64,000 bases of DNA from Sinorhizobium sp. B11 (GCA_039725955.1 CP091033.1:186001-250000), one strand, 5' to 3'. Counted from the first letter of the stretch, positions 10,072 through 18,623 are shown. The notes: a model not told the origin generated them from the letters alone. A program made the numbers and translations.

Positions 10072-11097
10072 ATGGAAGAGATCAGGCGAAGGCGTGTAGG
10101 GATTATTGGCGCCGGCTGGGTGAGTGAATATCATCTGCCGGCATGGGCAAAACAGTCGGCACGCGCCGAGATCGTCGCGATCGCCGATCCCTCCACCGAG
10201 GCGCGCGAGGCCAAAAGCCAGCACTTTGGCATTCCACGCGCTTACGCGACTGCGGAGACGATGCTGGCGAATGAAGCGCTCGATGCGGTCGATATCTGCG
10301 CGCCGCGCGAGGCCCATGTTGCGCTTGTGCGGCTTGCCGCGGCAAGGGGCCTCGATATCATCTGCCAGAAGCCGCTCGCGCGTGACTACGATCAGGCCGC
10401 TGCTCTCGTTGCCGGTCTGCCGCCGTCGATCCGGTTGATGGTGCATGAGAACTGGCGGTTTCGCGCTTACTATCGCCGGCTGAAGGCATGGCTGGAGGAG
10501 GGCATCGCGGGCGCCGTCAGGCAGGTCCAATTCGAATTCCTGTCGAGTGGGATGATTGCAGACGGTGAGGGCAGAAGGCCGGCGCTCGTCCGCCAGCCGT
10601 TTTTCCGCACACAGGAACGCCTTCTTGTCATGGAGGTGATGATCCATCACCTGGATACGCTGCGCTACCTGTTCGGCGAGATGGAGGTTGTTGCCGCACA
10701 TCTCGAGCGCAGCAATGACGACATTGTCGCCGAAGATGTTGCGTCCGTCGTCCTGCGCCGTCTGGACGACGGGGTGATGGTCACTGTAAACGCCAATCTC
10801 GCGGTGCATGGCGCTCCGCCGGCGCCGCGTGACCATCTGCGGGTTTTTGGTACACAGGCGACGCTGGAACTGGACGGCATCAGTCTTTCGGCGAAGGGGC
10901 AAATTCAGCGCCTGGAGGAATTTGATGCGGATGCGGTCTATCAGGGCGCCTATGATGCAACGATCGCGCATTTCCTCGATGGGCTGGAGGGGCGTGCGGC
11001 GATGGAGACTGTTCCCGACGATAACATGAAGACGCTGGCGCTGGTTGAAGATATCTATCGGCTGAGCCGGTTCGACGCTCGAGGCAAACCGCGATAA
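10072..11097 (+). CDS. Gfo/Idh/MocA-family NAD(P)-dependent oxidoreductase
   Basis: Dehydrogenase of 341 residues with an N-terminal Rossmann fold (VGIIGAGWVSEYH, residues 9-21) and a C-terminal alpha/beta substrate domain. The family catalytic lysine is Lys100, but its usual EKP motif reads QKP (ICQKPLA). A conserved histidine pair is at 192-193 (EVMIHHLD). Members oxidise sugars, inositols or sugar acids; here it lies divergent to a dehydratase and a lactonase-like hydrolase, so it may supply the lactone. The Shine-Dalgarno (GGTGAT) is weak. The GntR regulator follows 26 bases later on the same strand and is probably co-transcribed. Confidence 0.85.
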   Translation: MEEIRRRRVGIIGAGWVSEYHLPAWAKQSARAEIVAIADPSTEAREAKSQHFGIPRAYATAETMLANEALDAVDICAPREAHVALVRLAAARGLDIICQKPLARDYDQAAALVAGLPPSIRLMVHENWRFRAYYRRLKAWLEEGIAGAVRQVQFEFLSSGMIADGEGRRPALVRQPFFRTQERLLVMEVMIHHLDTLRYLFGEMEVVAAHLERSNDDIVAEDVASVVLRRLDDGVMVTVNANLAVHGAPPAPRDHLRVFGTQATLELDGISLSAKGQIQRLEEFDADAVYQGAYDATIAHFLDGLEGRAAMETVPDDNMKTLALVEDIYRLSRFDARGKPR

Positions 11098-11123
11098 GAT
11101 GGCCAGCCGCCGGAGGATTATGG

Positions 11124-11795
11124 ATGCAGATGCTTGACGATATCAGTGAAGGCGAGATCGAACACGACGACCTGAGCATCGCGCGCGCCCTTGAGGAAGA
11201 CATCATCTTCGGACGGCTGGCGCCAGGCACGCGGCTGACCGAAGACACGCTGCTGGCGCGCTTCCATGTCACCCGCCATTTCGCCCGCCAGGCGATTGTC
11301 CAATTGGAGGCGATGGGCATTGTCGTGCGCGAGCGCAATAAGGGTGCCACTGTCCGTTCGCTGACCCCTCGACAGGTGCAGGAGATCTATGACGTGCGCG
11401 AGCTGCTGCAGCGGCAGGCCGCGCTCTGGATTCCATTGCCGGCACCCGACGAGCTGATCGCTGAACTGACGGTCCTGCATGAAGAGCACGGCCGGCATGT
11501 GGAATCCGGCTATCTGCGCGGCGTGCATGAGACGAACGACCGGTTCCACCTGACGCTCTTCGGGGCCTGTGGCAATTCCCATCTCGTCCAGTCGATCGAA
11601 CTCTATATGCGCCTCAGCCTGCCGGTACGTGCCAATTCCATGTCCAGCAAGGAATCGCTGCAGATCTCACACGAACATCATCGGCTGATGATCGAGATGC
11701 TGAAAGGTAGGGACAACTGGGTCTTGGCGCAGCTCTGTGTCGATCACCTGCAGCCGAGCAAGAAGCGCTACCTCGCCTATGTGAGCGAAAACTGA
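11124..11795 (+). CDS. GntR-family transcriptional regulator (FCD subfamily)
   Basis: DNA-binding regulator of 223 residues. A winged helix-turn-helix occupies residues about 18-80 (typical APGTRLTEDTLLARFHVTR pattern) and an all-helical FCD effector domain follows, with acidic and histidine residues that in relatives bind a metal plus a carboxylic or sugar acid. A CGGAGGA Shine-Dalgarno at 11111-11117 supports the ATG at 11124. By position it is the likely regulator of the divergent dehydratase/lactonase and oxidoreductase operons, sensing an intermediate sugar acid. It converges with the PfkB kinase gene with only 4 bases between stop codons and no room for a terminator. Confidence 0.88.
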   Translation: MQMLDDISEGEIEHDDLSIARALEEDIIFGRLAPGTRLTEDTLLARFHVTRHFARQAIVQLEAMGIVVRERNKGATVRSLTPRQVQEIYDVRELLQRQAALWIPLPAPDELIAELTVLHEEHGRHVESGYLRGVHETNDRFHLTLFGACGNSHLVQSIELYMRLSLPVRANSMSSKESLQISHEHHRLMIEMLKGRDNWVLAQLCVDHLQPSKKRYLAYVSEN

Positions 11796-11799
11796 GGTC

Positions 11800-12786
11800 C
11801 TAGATGGATTGGCCGGCAATCATATCGGCTGCCGCCGTTGGCGTGCGATCGCCTTCCCCCAGCAAAGCCGAAACCTCGGCACGCTGCGGTGCGCCGAGCC
11901 GCCCGCCAAAGGTGCTGCATTTCAACGCTGCGGCGGCAGAGGCCATCCGGATAGCCGCATTTGTCGTCAATCCCTCCGTGACCGCCAACGCATAGGCGCC
12001 ATGGAAAATATCCCCGGCCGCCAGTGTGTCGATCGTCTTGACCCGAAATGCAGGCACATGTGCGACGTCAGCTGTTTCTTCGTTCCACCAATAGCTGCCG
12101 CGCTCCCCGGCGGTGACCACGATCAAGGCCTGCGGATATTGCGTCTTGAGATGCGGTACCATGCCGGCCGGATCGTCGATCTGCGAAAGGCTACCGGCTG
12201 CCGGCTCTGAAAAGATGATGTGGTCGGCATGTTTCGCCAGCATGTCGATGATGCGAGGCGCAGCGACATCGCCATCGAGGATTGCTGGCTTTCCGGCTGC
12301 CCTTGCTGCTTGCAGGACCTTCAGGGCAAGAGCGGGCCAGCGCACATCCACCATGACGGCATTGAACGCCGCGAGATCGTCGGCTGTGACCTCCTTAACG
12401 TGTTCGTGCAGTCGCGGATCGTAGAAGGGAACGATCAGCCTTTCGCCATCGTCGTCGATGAGGATCGTCGAAACGGCCGAACGGGCGCCCGCAACCCGGG
12501 CGCTGCCGCCGACATCAATTCCCGCTTGCTCGAGCTCTGACAGGATCTGCTGGCCGGCCGGATCGTCGCCGACTGCGCCCCACAGGCTTGCAAGACCACC
12601 GAGGCGCACGATCGCATAGGCCGCACTGGAAGCCATGCCCTCGGCCACTTGCAGCATTTCATAGGGCAGAACCTTACCCGGCGTCTGCGGGATCGTGCGG
12701 ACACGAAACAGTGTATCGAGCACGGCAGCACCGACGCAGAGCACGTGGCGCGGCTTGCTGCCCGCATCGGAGAAGGTCGGGCTCAA
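11800..12786 (-). CDS. PfkB-family sugar kinase
   Basis: Ribokinase-fold kinase of 328 residues. Visible are the N-terminal strand HVLCVGAAVLD, the GG-containing hinge region, and the C-terminal PfkB signature TIDTLAAGD, in which Asp259 is the catalytic base and the preceding residues form the anion hole. Such kinases phosphorylate sugars or 2-keto-3-deoxy acids with ATP. It is the last gene of the importer operon. The start appears to be a TTG at 12786 that overlaps the ATPase stop (TTGA); there is no clear Shine-Dalgarno, so translation probably depends on coupling. No later start would keep the first beta-strand. Substrate unknown; a kinase for the imported sugar is the natural reading. 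Confidence 0.85.
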   Translation of the reverse strand: MSPTFSDAGSKPRHVLCVGAAVLDTLFRVRTIPQTPGKVLPYEMLQVAEGMASSAAYAIVRLGGLASLWGAVGDDPAGQQILSELEQAGIDVGGSARVAGARSAVSTILIDDDGERLIVPFYDPRLHEHVKEVTADDLAAFNAVMVDVRWPALALKVLQAARAAGKPAILDGDVAAPRIIDMLAKHADHIIFSEPAAGSLSQIDDPAGMVPHLKTQYPQALIVVTAGERGSYWWNEETADVAHVPAFRVKTIDTLAAGDIFHGAYALAVTEGLTTNAAIRMASAAAALKCSTFGGRLGAPQRAEVSALLGEGDRTPTAAADMIAGQSI

Positions 12787-13838
12787 ATGCGTCGGCCAGT
12801 TGACTTGTCGAAGAGATGGACACTTGCCGGATCGATCGCGATCGAAACTGTGTCGCCGTACGCGATTGCCAGCCGTTCACGGAAGAGGCAGGAAATCTGT
12901 TCGCCATTGCAATCCAGCTTGGCGAAGATTTCCGATCCCGTTCCCTCGACGATTTCGGCACGGCCGCCAATGCCGCCTTGGCTGGCGCGAATATGTTCGG
13001 GACGGATACCGTAGACGAGCTGACCAGCGGGTGGTGCGCTCTTGATGTTTTCCGGCAGTGGCAAGATGAGGCCCATTTCGGTGCGGAAGACACCTTCTTC
13101 AATCCTGCCGTCGATGAAATTCATCGAGGGCGAGCCGATAAAGCCGGCGACGAAGAGATTGGCGGGGCGGTCATAGAGTTCCAGGGGAGCGCCGACCTGC
13201 TCGATGACGCCATCATGCAGAACAACGATCTTGTCAGCCATCGTCATCGCCTCGATCTGGTCGTGGGTGACATAGATCGTCGTCGTCTTGATACGCTGAT
13301 GCAGCGATTTGATTTCGGCGCGCATCTGCACGCGCAGCTTCGCATCGAGATTGGAAAGCGGCTCGTCGAACAGGAAGACTTGCGGATCGCGCACCAATGC
13401 GCGGCCCATGGCGACACGCTGACGCTGGCCCCCTGAGAGCTGTTTGGGATAACGGTCGAGCAGCTTTTCAAGGCCAAGGATGTTAGCCGCCTTAGTGACC
13501 CGTTCGGAAATCTCCGACGTGTCGGCCTTTTTCAGCTTCAGAGCAAAGCCCATATTGTCGGCGACGCTCATATGCGGATAGAGCGCATAGTTCTGGAAGA
13601 CCATTGCGATATCGCGGTCGCGGGCCCTCAGGTTGCTGACGTCACGAGCACCGATCCGGATTTCGCCGTCGCTCATTTCCTCCAGGCCGGCAATCATGCG
13701 CAGCAGGGTGGATTTGCCGCAGCCGGACGGACCGACGAGCACAACGAATTCTCCGTCGGCGATATCAACGCTGATGTCCCTGATGACATTGACGGCGCCA
13801 AAGCGTTTCTGGACGTTTCGAATATTCACATTTGCCAT
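12783..13838 (-). CDS. ABC sugar importer ATPase (MalK/UgpC type)
   Basis: Cytoplasmic ATPase of 351 residues with Walker [10 protein letters not shown] at 36-44, signature LSGGQRQR, Walker B ([11 protein letters not shown]) and a C-terminal OB-fold regulatory domain of the CUT1 carbohydrate importer class. The ATG at 13838 is chosen over an upstream GTG/ATG at 13883 because the protein aligns from MANVNI and an AAAGGA site precedes it; the longer form would overlap the permease gene. It serves the two permeases and binding protein encoded just upstream in the same operon. Confidence 0.92.
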   Translation of the reverse strand: MANVNIRNVQKRFGAVNVIRDISVDIADGEFVVLVGPSGCGKSTLLRMIAGLEEMSDGEIRIGARDVSNLRARDRDIAMVFQNYALYPHMSVADNMGFALKLKKADTSEISERVTKAANILGLEKLLDRYPKQLSGGQRQRVAMGRALVRDPQVFLFDEPLSNLDAKLRVQMRAEIKSLHQRIKTTTIYVTHDQIEAMTMADKIVVLHDGVIEQVGAPLELYDRPANLFVAGFIGSPSMNFIDGRIEEGVFRTEMGLILPLPENIKSAPPAGQLVYGIRPEHIRASQGGIGGRAEIVEGTGSEIFAKLDCNGEQISCLFRERLAIAYGDTVSIAIDPASVHLFDKSTGRRI

Positions 13839-13863
13839 GTTGATGGTCCTTTGAATGCCTGGG

Positions 13864-14685
13864 TCAGCCGCCCTTGACGGCACCAGCCGTCAAGCCCGCA
13901 ACGATCTGCTTTTGCGCAAACATGGTGAGTACCAGCACGGGCAGGGTTACGATGAGTGCGGCTGCAGCAAGCGGCCCCCAACTGACCTGCTCGAACGAGA
14001 GCATGTTATAGACGGCCACAGGCAGGGTTCTGGTCTCGCGGCTGGCAAGCACGATGCCGAAGACGAAGTTGTTCCAGGAGAAGATGACCGAGAGGATGAA
14101 AGCCACGACGATGCCGGGTTTGGCGATCGGCAGCGCCACCAGACGGAAGACCTGCCAGGAGGTCGCACCGTCGATGCTGGCCGCCTCTTCAAGCTCCATC
14201 GGCGTCGTTTCGAAATAGCCGATCATGATCCAGACGACGATCGGCACCGTTACCACCAGATGGATGATGATCTGCGGCCAGAGCGTGCCGAGAAGGTTCA
14301 GCCACTGGAACAGCAGGAACAGCGGAATGAGGAAGGACAGGCCTGGCGTCATGCGGGCGATCATGATGACCATGGCGGAACGCTCCGCCTTGAGCCGCGC
14401 GATGCCGTAGCCGGCGGGTACGCCGATCAGCAGCGCGAGCAAGGTTGCGCCGCCGGTTACAAGGATCGAATTCCAGAAATAGAGGAAGAAATTATTCTCC
14501 TCGAAGACCTTCATGTAATTCGACCAGGCGAAACGCTCGGGGATGAAGATCGGCGGATAGGCGCCATTGTCGATTTCATATTTCAGCGACAGCGAGATCA
14601 TCCAGAGAAAGAACAGGATGACAGGGGAGACCATGACGAGGGCGACAAACAGCAGCCCGATGCGATCGATCGTCTTGCGTTTCAT
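13864..14685 (-). CDS. ABC sugar importer permease (MalG/UgpE type)
   Basis: Inner-membrane permease of 273 residues with about six hydrophobic segments and the EAA loop (ELEEAASIDGATSWQVF) near residue 168 that docks on the ATPase. Its ATG shares one base with the stop of the upstream permease (TGATG), indicating coupled translation. Together with the MalF-type partner it forms the channel for the sugar delivered by the Tat-exported binding protein. Confidence 0.92.
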   Translation of the reverse strand: MKRKTIDRIGLLFVALVMVSPVILFFLWMISLSLKYEIDNGAYPPIFIPERFAWSNYMKVFEENNFFLYFWNSILVTGGATLLALLIGVPAGYGIARLKAERSAMVIMIARMTPGLSFLIPLFLLFQWLNLLGTLWPQIIIHLVVTVPIVVWIMIGYFETTPMELEEAASIDGATSWQVFRLVALPIAKPGIVVAFILSVIFSWNNFVFGIVLASRETRTLPVAVYNMLSFEQVSWGPLAAAALIVTLPVLVLTMFAQKQIVAGLTAGAVKGG

Positions 14686-15623
14686 CAGCGTGTCTCCGTG
14701 TCGGACCAGTTGGCGCGCTGCCGGATCATCATCAGGACGAAGGAAAGCGCGACAATCATGATGAAGAAGACGACCGCCATCGCCGACCCGTAGCCGATGT
14801 CATAGTAGGAGAAGGCCGTATTATAGAGATAGATGTTGATCGTCTCCGATGCGGTGCCTGGCCCGCCCTGGGTCATCGCATAGATGATATCGAAGCTCTT
14901 GACCGCATCGATGCTTCTGATCATCACGCCGATCATCAGGAAGGGTGCGATCATCGGCAGGGTCAGGTAGCGGAACTTCTGCCAGGCGTTGGCGCCGTCG
15001 ATTTCGGCACTCTCATAGGGTTCGCGCGGAACGGCCGCCAGGCCCCCGAGAACGATCAGCATGATCAGCGGTGTCCATTGCCAGGTCTCGACCAGCACGA
15101 GCGAGGGAATGACGCTGTTCTGGTTGTAGATCCATTCCTGCGGCCCGATGCCCACGAGCGACAGCAGGTAATTGAGCACGCCGAGCTGCGGATGGAACAT
15201 CATCGTCCAGACGAGCGCTATGGCGACCGGTGTCGCCATCATCGGCATGACGAAAACGCCCCGCAGCAAACCGCGGAACGGAAACTGTGCGTCGAAAATC
15301 AGGGCGGCGAGCGTGCCCAGGATGAGCGGGGCGACGACGGCAAGCAGCGTGTAGAGCGCCGTGTGCCAAAGCGATTCCCAGAAGCGCATGTCCACCAGCA
15401 GCCGGGTGTAATTGTCCAGACCGGCAAAAACCACCGGCTGGCCCAGGGTCCAGCTGTTCACGCTCATCCAGAGCGTAAACACCCAAGGAAACACGATGAC
15501 CGCGGCGATGACGAGCAGCGCCGGGACAACGAAGGGCCAGTAGTTTGGAGCAAGCCGACCTGGCTTGCTCCTCCCGTTTGCGATGCTATTCGATCGCGTG
15601 GTGTCCATGCTCACGGATGCCAT
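14685..15623 (-). CDS. ABC sugar importer permease (MalF/UgpA type)
   Basis: Inner-membrane permease of 312 residues. I place the start at the ATG at 15623, which overlaps the binding-protein stop (TAATG) and has a GAGGGA Shine-Dalgarno; the open frame extends about 100 residues further upstream, but that extension is only the shadow of the binding-protein gene. Six transmembrane segments are apparent and the EAA motif (ESAEIDGANAWQKF) lies near residue 205. It pairs with the MalG-type permease that follows. Confidence 0.92.
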   Translation of the reverse strand: MASVSMDTTRSNSIANGRSKPGRLAPNYWPFVVPALLVIAAVIVFPWVFTLWMSVNSWTLGQPVVFAGLDNYTRLLVDMRFWESLWHTALYTLLAVVAPLILGTLAALIFDAQFPFRGLLRGVFVMPMMATPVAIALVWTMMFHPQLGVLNYLLSLVGIGPQEWIYNQNSVIPSLVLVETWQWTPLIMLIVLGGLAAVPREPYESAEIDGANAWQKFRYLTLPMIAPFLMIGVMIRSIDAVKSFDIIYAMTQGGPGTASETINIYLYNTAFSYYDIGYGSAMAVVFFIMIVALSFVLMMIRQRANWSDTETR

Positions 15624-16954
15624 TATCCCTCGCTTCGGGCCAGTACCGGTTCGAACTGCGCCGTGGCGCTCTTCAGTTCCGCTGCCGGATCGGCGCCGCC
15701 GATCATGTTGGTCAAGCCGACGCCATAGATGTCGCGGAACTCGGTGACCGGAATGATGACCGGCAGCGCGAGCTGCGAGACCTTTGCCGAGCCCGCAACG
15801 GCATCGACCCAGGTGCTCGGCATGGTGACGCCCTCGCGAACCTTGGCGTCTTCGAGAATCGAATTGCGGAAGGGAACGCCGGCACCCGCCTGCAGAAGGC
15901 GCGCGCCCATGTCGTGGGAAATGACCCACTGGCAGAAGAGATAGGCCGCTTCCTTGTTCTTGCTGGCGGCGGTGACGCCGATGCCGTCACCGGTCGTGGC
16001 GGCCGCCTGTGCCTTTGGTCCCTTCGGCATGATGCCGTAGCCGACCTTGCCGACGACGCGGGACTTTTCCGGATTCTCGATCGGCGGCGCGAAGCCGACG
16101 CCATCGAGCCACATGCCGACCTTGCCCTGCAGGAAGGCAGACTGTGCCTCCGCCCAGTTGAAGCCGGACACGCCAACAGGCGCAGACTTCGTCATCAGGC
16201 GCTGATACATCTTGGCCGCCTCGACGGCTTCGTCAGAGGTCGTGCGCAGCTTTCCATCCGGGCCGAGCGGCGTCGAGCCATAGCCGAGCAGCAGGGTGGT
16301 CCAAACCGGAACGTTGGCATTCTTGAGGCCACGAGCCACGAAGCCGTAGGTATTGGAGGACTTATCGGTCAGGGCTTCAGCGGCACTAGCCATCTCATCG
16401 AATGTCGACGGATAGGACAGGCCCTTCTTCTCGAACAGTTCCTTGTTCCAGTAGACAATCCAGTAGTCCACCGAGAAGGGAAGCGAGCGCAGCACGCCTT
16501 GTGAATCCTTGGCGAACTGCATGCCGGCTTCCGCAAAGTCGCTTTCGACCAGCGACGGGTCGGTCAGTGACGGGTCCTTGACGAAGCCGCTGATATCGGC
16601 AAGCCAGCCGCCCTTTTCAAACTGGCGCTTTTGCACGTGGTAGCTGAGGTGCACGACGTCGAAGCTCGGCTTGCCGGAGCTGAGCTCGATCGTCGTCTTC
16701 TGACGCTGCTGCTGTTCAGGCGTGGCTTCTGCGTTGACCTTGATGCCGGTCAGCGCTTCGAATTCGCTCAGATATTTGAGGATCGTTTCGCTGCGCGGGC
16801 TCTTGACGAGGTTCACCTCGAGCGTCGTTCCGGCAAAGCGCTTCCAGTCGACTGCTGCCGAAGCAGGCCTGATGCCGAGCAGGCCGGCGGCGCCGATCGC
16901 TGCCGAACCCGCCAGGAAGTTTCGGCGCGTGGGACGAATGAATGATGATGACAT
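15623..16954 (-). CDS. ABC sugar-binding protein, Tat-exported
   Basis: Periplasmic solute-binding protein of family 1 (MalE/UgpB class), 443 residues. The N-terminus is a twin-arginine signal (PTRRNFLAG, Arg10-Arg11) followed by a hydrophobic stretch and an ASA cleavage site near residue 33; Tat export suggests cytoplasmic folding before secretion. The start at 16954 has a GAGGAG Shine-Dalgarno and is preferred over an upstream in-frame start at 16993. Unlike the other binding-protein genes of this window, it overlaps the first permease directly, with no intervening hairpin. The substrate is unknown; the operon's kinase and DapA-family lyase suggest a sugar or sugar acid. Confidence 0.9.
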   Translation of the reverse strand: MSSSFIRPTRRNFLAGSAAIGAAGLLGIRPASAAVDWKRFAGTTLEVNLVKSPRSETILKYLSEFEALTGIKVNAEATPEQQQRQKTTIELSSGKPSFDVVHLSYHVQKRQFEKGGWLADISGFVKDPSLTDPSLVESDFAEAGMQFAKDSQGVLRSLPFSVDYWIVYWNKELFEKKGLSYPSTFDEMASAAEALTDKSSNTYGFVARGLKNANVPVWTTLLLGYGSTPLGPDGKLRTTSDEAVEAAKMYQRLMTKSAPVGVSGFNWAEAQSAFLQGKVGMWLDGVGFAPPIENPEKSRVVGKVGYGIMPKGPKAQAAATTGDGIGVTAASKNKEAAYLFCQWVISHDMGARLLQAGAGVPFRNSILEDAKVREGVTMPSTWVDAVAGSAKVSQLALPVIIPVTEFRDIYGVGLTNMIGGADPAAELKSATAQFEPVLARSEG

Positions 16955-17006
16955 GCTGCTCTCCTCCTCTTGTGTGGCCTGCGATCTCCTCACCGCAGGC
17001 GTCTTT

Positions 17007-17666
17007 CTAAATTCTCAGCGCACGACTTCGCGCGTGATTGATATGTGCGGCAAGCGCATCGACGGCGCCTTGCACGTTCCTTTGCTCAATCGCCTCCAGC
17101 ACGCGAAGATGCTCACCCATGACGGGGCCGACGCGCCCGTCGATGCGGAAGCGTTCCTGGCTGATCAGGCGCATCTTGATGGAGTTGACGCGGTAGGCGT
17201 TGGAAATGATCGTGTTGCCTAGCGCATCGATGAAGGCGTCATGCATGCCCCAGTCGACAGCCTGGGCATGGATTTCCAGTTCGTGGGAATGATTGCCGGC
17301 CTCGATTGCCGCGACGATCTCACGATGCTGATTCAGGAGTGCCGCGATCGCCGCGTCGCTTGCCGTCTCTGTGAAGATCCCGACGGCTTCCTTTTCGAGA
17401 AAAAGCCGGAGCTGGAAGGCTTCGCGAATGAGGTTCAGGTCGATATGGGCAATCTGAAGCCCGCGCTGCGGCACCGTCTTGATCAGGCCCTCGGCTTCTA
17501 GCCGCGGTATAAGTTCGCGAATAGCTCCGAGCGTCAGGCCGGTCAGTTCGACAAGCCTGCGCTGCGAGACGAATTGCCCGGGACGGACGTCACGCGCCAG
17601 CAGATGCCTGGTAAAGCTTTCATAAGCTTTCTCTCTCAGCGTCGGCTGCTCGTCCGCTCCATCCAT
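17007..17666 (-). CDS. GntR-family transcriptional regulator (FCD subfamily)
   Basis: Regulator of 219 residues with an N-terminal winged helix-turn-helix (residues about 15-75, including SQRRLVELTGLTLGAIREL) and a helical FCD effector domain. The ATG at 17666 is preferred because GAGGAGAG precedes it; the ATG at 17684 lacks a ribosome site. It lies inside the operon, between the DapA-family gene and the binding protein, and most likely controls that operon in response to a catabolic intermediate. Confidence 0.88.
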   Translation of the reverse strand: MDGADEQPTLREKAYESFTRHLLARDVRPGQFVSQRRLVELTGLTLGAIRELIPRLEAEGLIKTVPQRGLQIAHIDLNLIREAFQLRLFLEKEAVGIFTETASDAAIAALLNQHREIVAAIEAGNHSHELEIHAQAVDWGMHDAFIDALGNTIISNAYRVNSIKMRLISQERFRIDGRVGPVMGEHLRVLEAIEQRNVQGAVDALAAHINHARSRALRI

Positions 17667-17689
17667 CGGGCTCTCCTCGTACATGACCG

Positions 17690-18571
17690 CTATGCTGCCT
17701 TTGTGCGAAAAAGTCCGTCAAAGGCAAGGGCAAGCTCGCGTCTGCCATCGGCGGAGATTGACGTCAAAGGAGGGCGAACCGCAAGCCATCTATCATCGCC
17801 AGTCATTTTTGCCACCATGACTTTCACAGCCGGCGTCACGGGGTGCTTGAGAAGTTCGCCAACGAACTGTTCGACGCGCGGATCGTCATTGCCGTCGACG
17901 GCCATGGCGCGGACTTCGTGCGGCGCAAAATTGGCCATGCCCGAAATCGCACCCTGACCGCCCATGCGCACACCCTTGGCGAGGTGCCGCTCGTCGCCGA
18001 TCAGGATGATCAGGTCGCCATGCTGGCGCAGCAGGGTTTCGGTGTAGGGCCAGTCGCCGGAGGAGTCCTTGACGCCGGTGACGATGGAGGGGAAAGCCTT
18101 TCGCAACCGGCTGATCAGGTCGATGCTCAACGCGACCATCGTGACCGAGGGAATATTGTAGGCCAGTACATCACGCGCTGCCTCGCCGACACGCGCAAAC
18201 ACATCGGCAAACCAGGCAAAGATACCATCATCGCTGACGTTTTTGAAATAGGAGGGCGGGGCGAGAAGGATACTGCGCACGCCCTTCGACAGGGCCTGTG
18301 ACATCTGCTGCGCCGCATCCTCCGCCGCGTCGACGAGCACACCGACGACGATCTGCCCGGGCTGAACGCCGGCGGCAATAAATGCGTCGAGGATCCGTTC
18401 GCGTTCCTGGCTGCCGATCGATGCGCCTTCGCCTGTTGTTCCGAACAGAGTGACGCTGGCGCAGCCCGAATCAAGGCTTCGCTTTGCCTGGGCGAGCATG
18501 ACCTCGGCGGCGATGGCGCCGCTGCGGTCAAAAGGTGTCGCCAATGCGACCGACAAACCAAACCCCGTCAT
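17690..18571 (-). CDS. DapA/N-acetylneuraminate lyase-family aldolase or dehydratase
   Basis: Class I TIM-barrel lyase of 293 residues. The family landmarks are present: GTTGEG (residues about 45-50), the catalytic Tyr138 in a YNIP context, and Schiff-base Lys168 in GVKDSSG. Members condense or split pyruvate adducts (dihydrodipicolinate synthase, sialate lyase, 2-keto-3-deoxy-sugar-acid aldolase, deoxyglucarate dehydratase). Location at the head of a sugar importer operon with GntR and PfkB argues for a catabolic 2-keto-3-deoxy acid aldolase, not lysine synthesis. The start is the ATG at 18571, with GAAGGAGA upstream; a TTG lies one codon earlier. Confidence 0.85.
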   Translation of the reverse strand: MTGFGLSVALATPFDRSGAIAAEVMLAQAKRSLDSGCASVTLFGTTGEGASIGSQERERILDAFIAAGVQPGQIVVGVLVDAAEDAAQQMSQALSKGVRSILLAPPSYFKNVSDDGIFAWFADVFARVGEAARDVLAYNIPSVTMVALSIDLISRLRKAFPSIVTGVKDSSGDWPYTETLLRQHGDLIILIGDERHLAKGVRMGGQGAISGMANFAPHEVRAMAVDGNDDPRVEQFVGELLKHPVTPAVKVMVAKMTGDDRWLAVRPPLTSISADGRRELALAFDGLFRTKAA

Positions 18572-18585
18572 CAATATGTCTCCTT

Positions 18586-18623
18586 CATGTCAGTACTGTA
18601 TGGCTAACATGTCAGTTATTAGC
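18586..18623 (-). promoter_or_regulatory. Repeated CATGTCAGT boxes upstream of the DapA-family operon
   Basis: The nonamer CATGTCAGT occurs at 18586-18594 and again at 18608-18616, 22 bases apart (two helical turns), directly upstream of the operon. The second copy lies within an inverted repeat GCTAA...TTAGC (18603-18623). A dimeric GntR regulator could bind here, but this is pattern recognition only. Confidence 0.35.

Noticed and set aside
8139..18571. Sulfo-Entner-Doudoroff pathway for sulfoquinovose, suggested by dehydratase, lactonase and lyase
   Set aside because: No GH31 sulfoquinovosidase, no SQ dehydrogenase-like SDR and no sulfolactaldehyde dehydrogenase adjacent; the lactonase-like protein is of a different family.
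17690..18571. dapA (dihydrodipicolinate synthase of lysine synthesis)
   Set aside because: Family membership fits, but the gene heads a sugar importer operon with GntR and PfkB, so a catabolic lyase is more likely.
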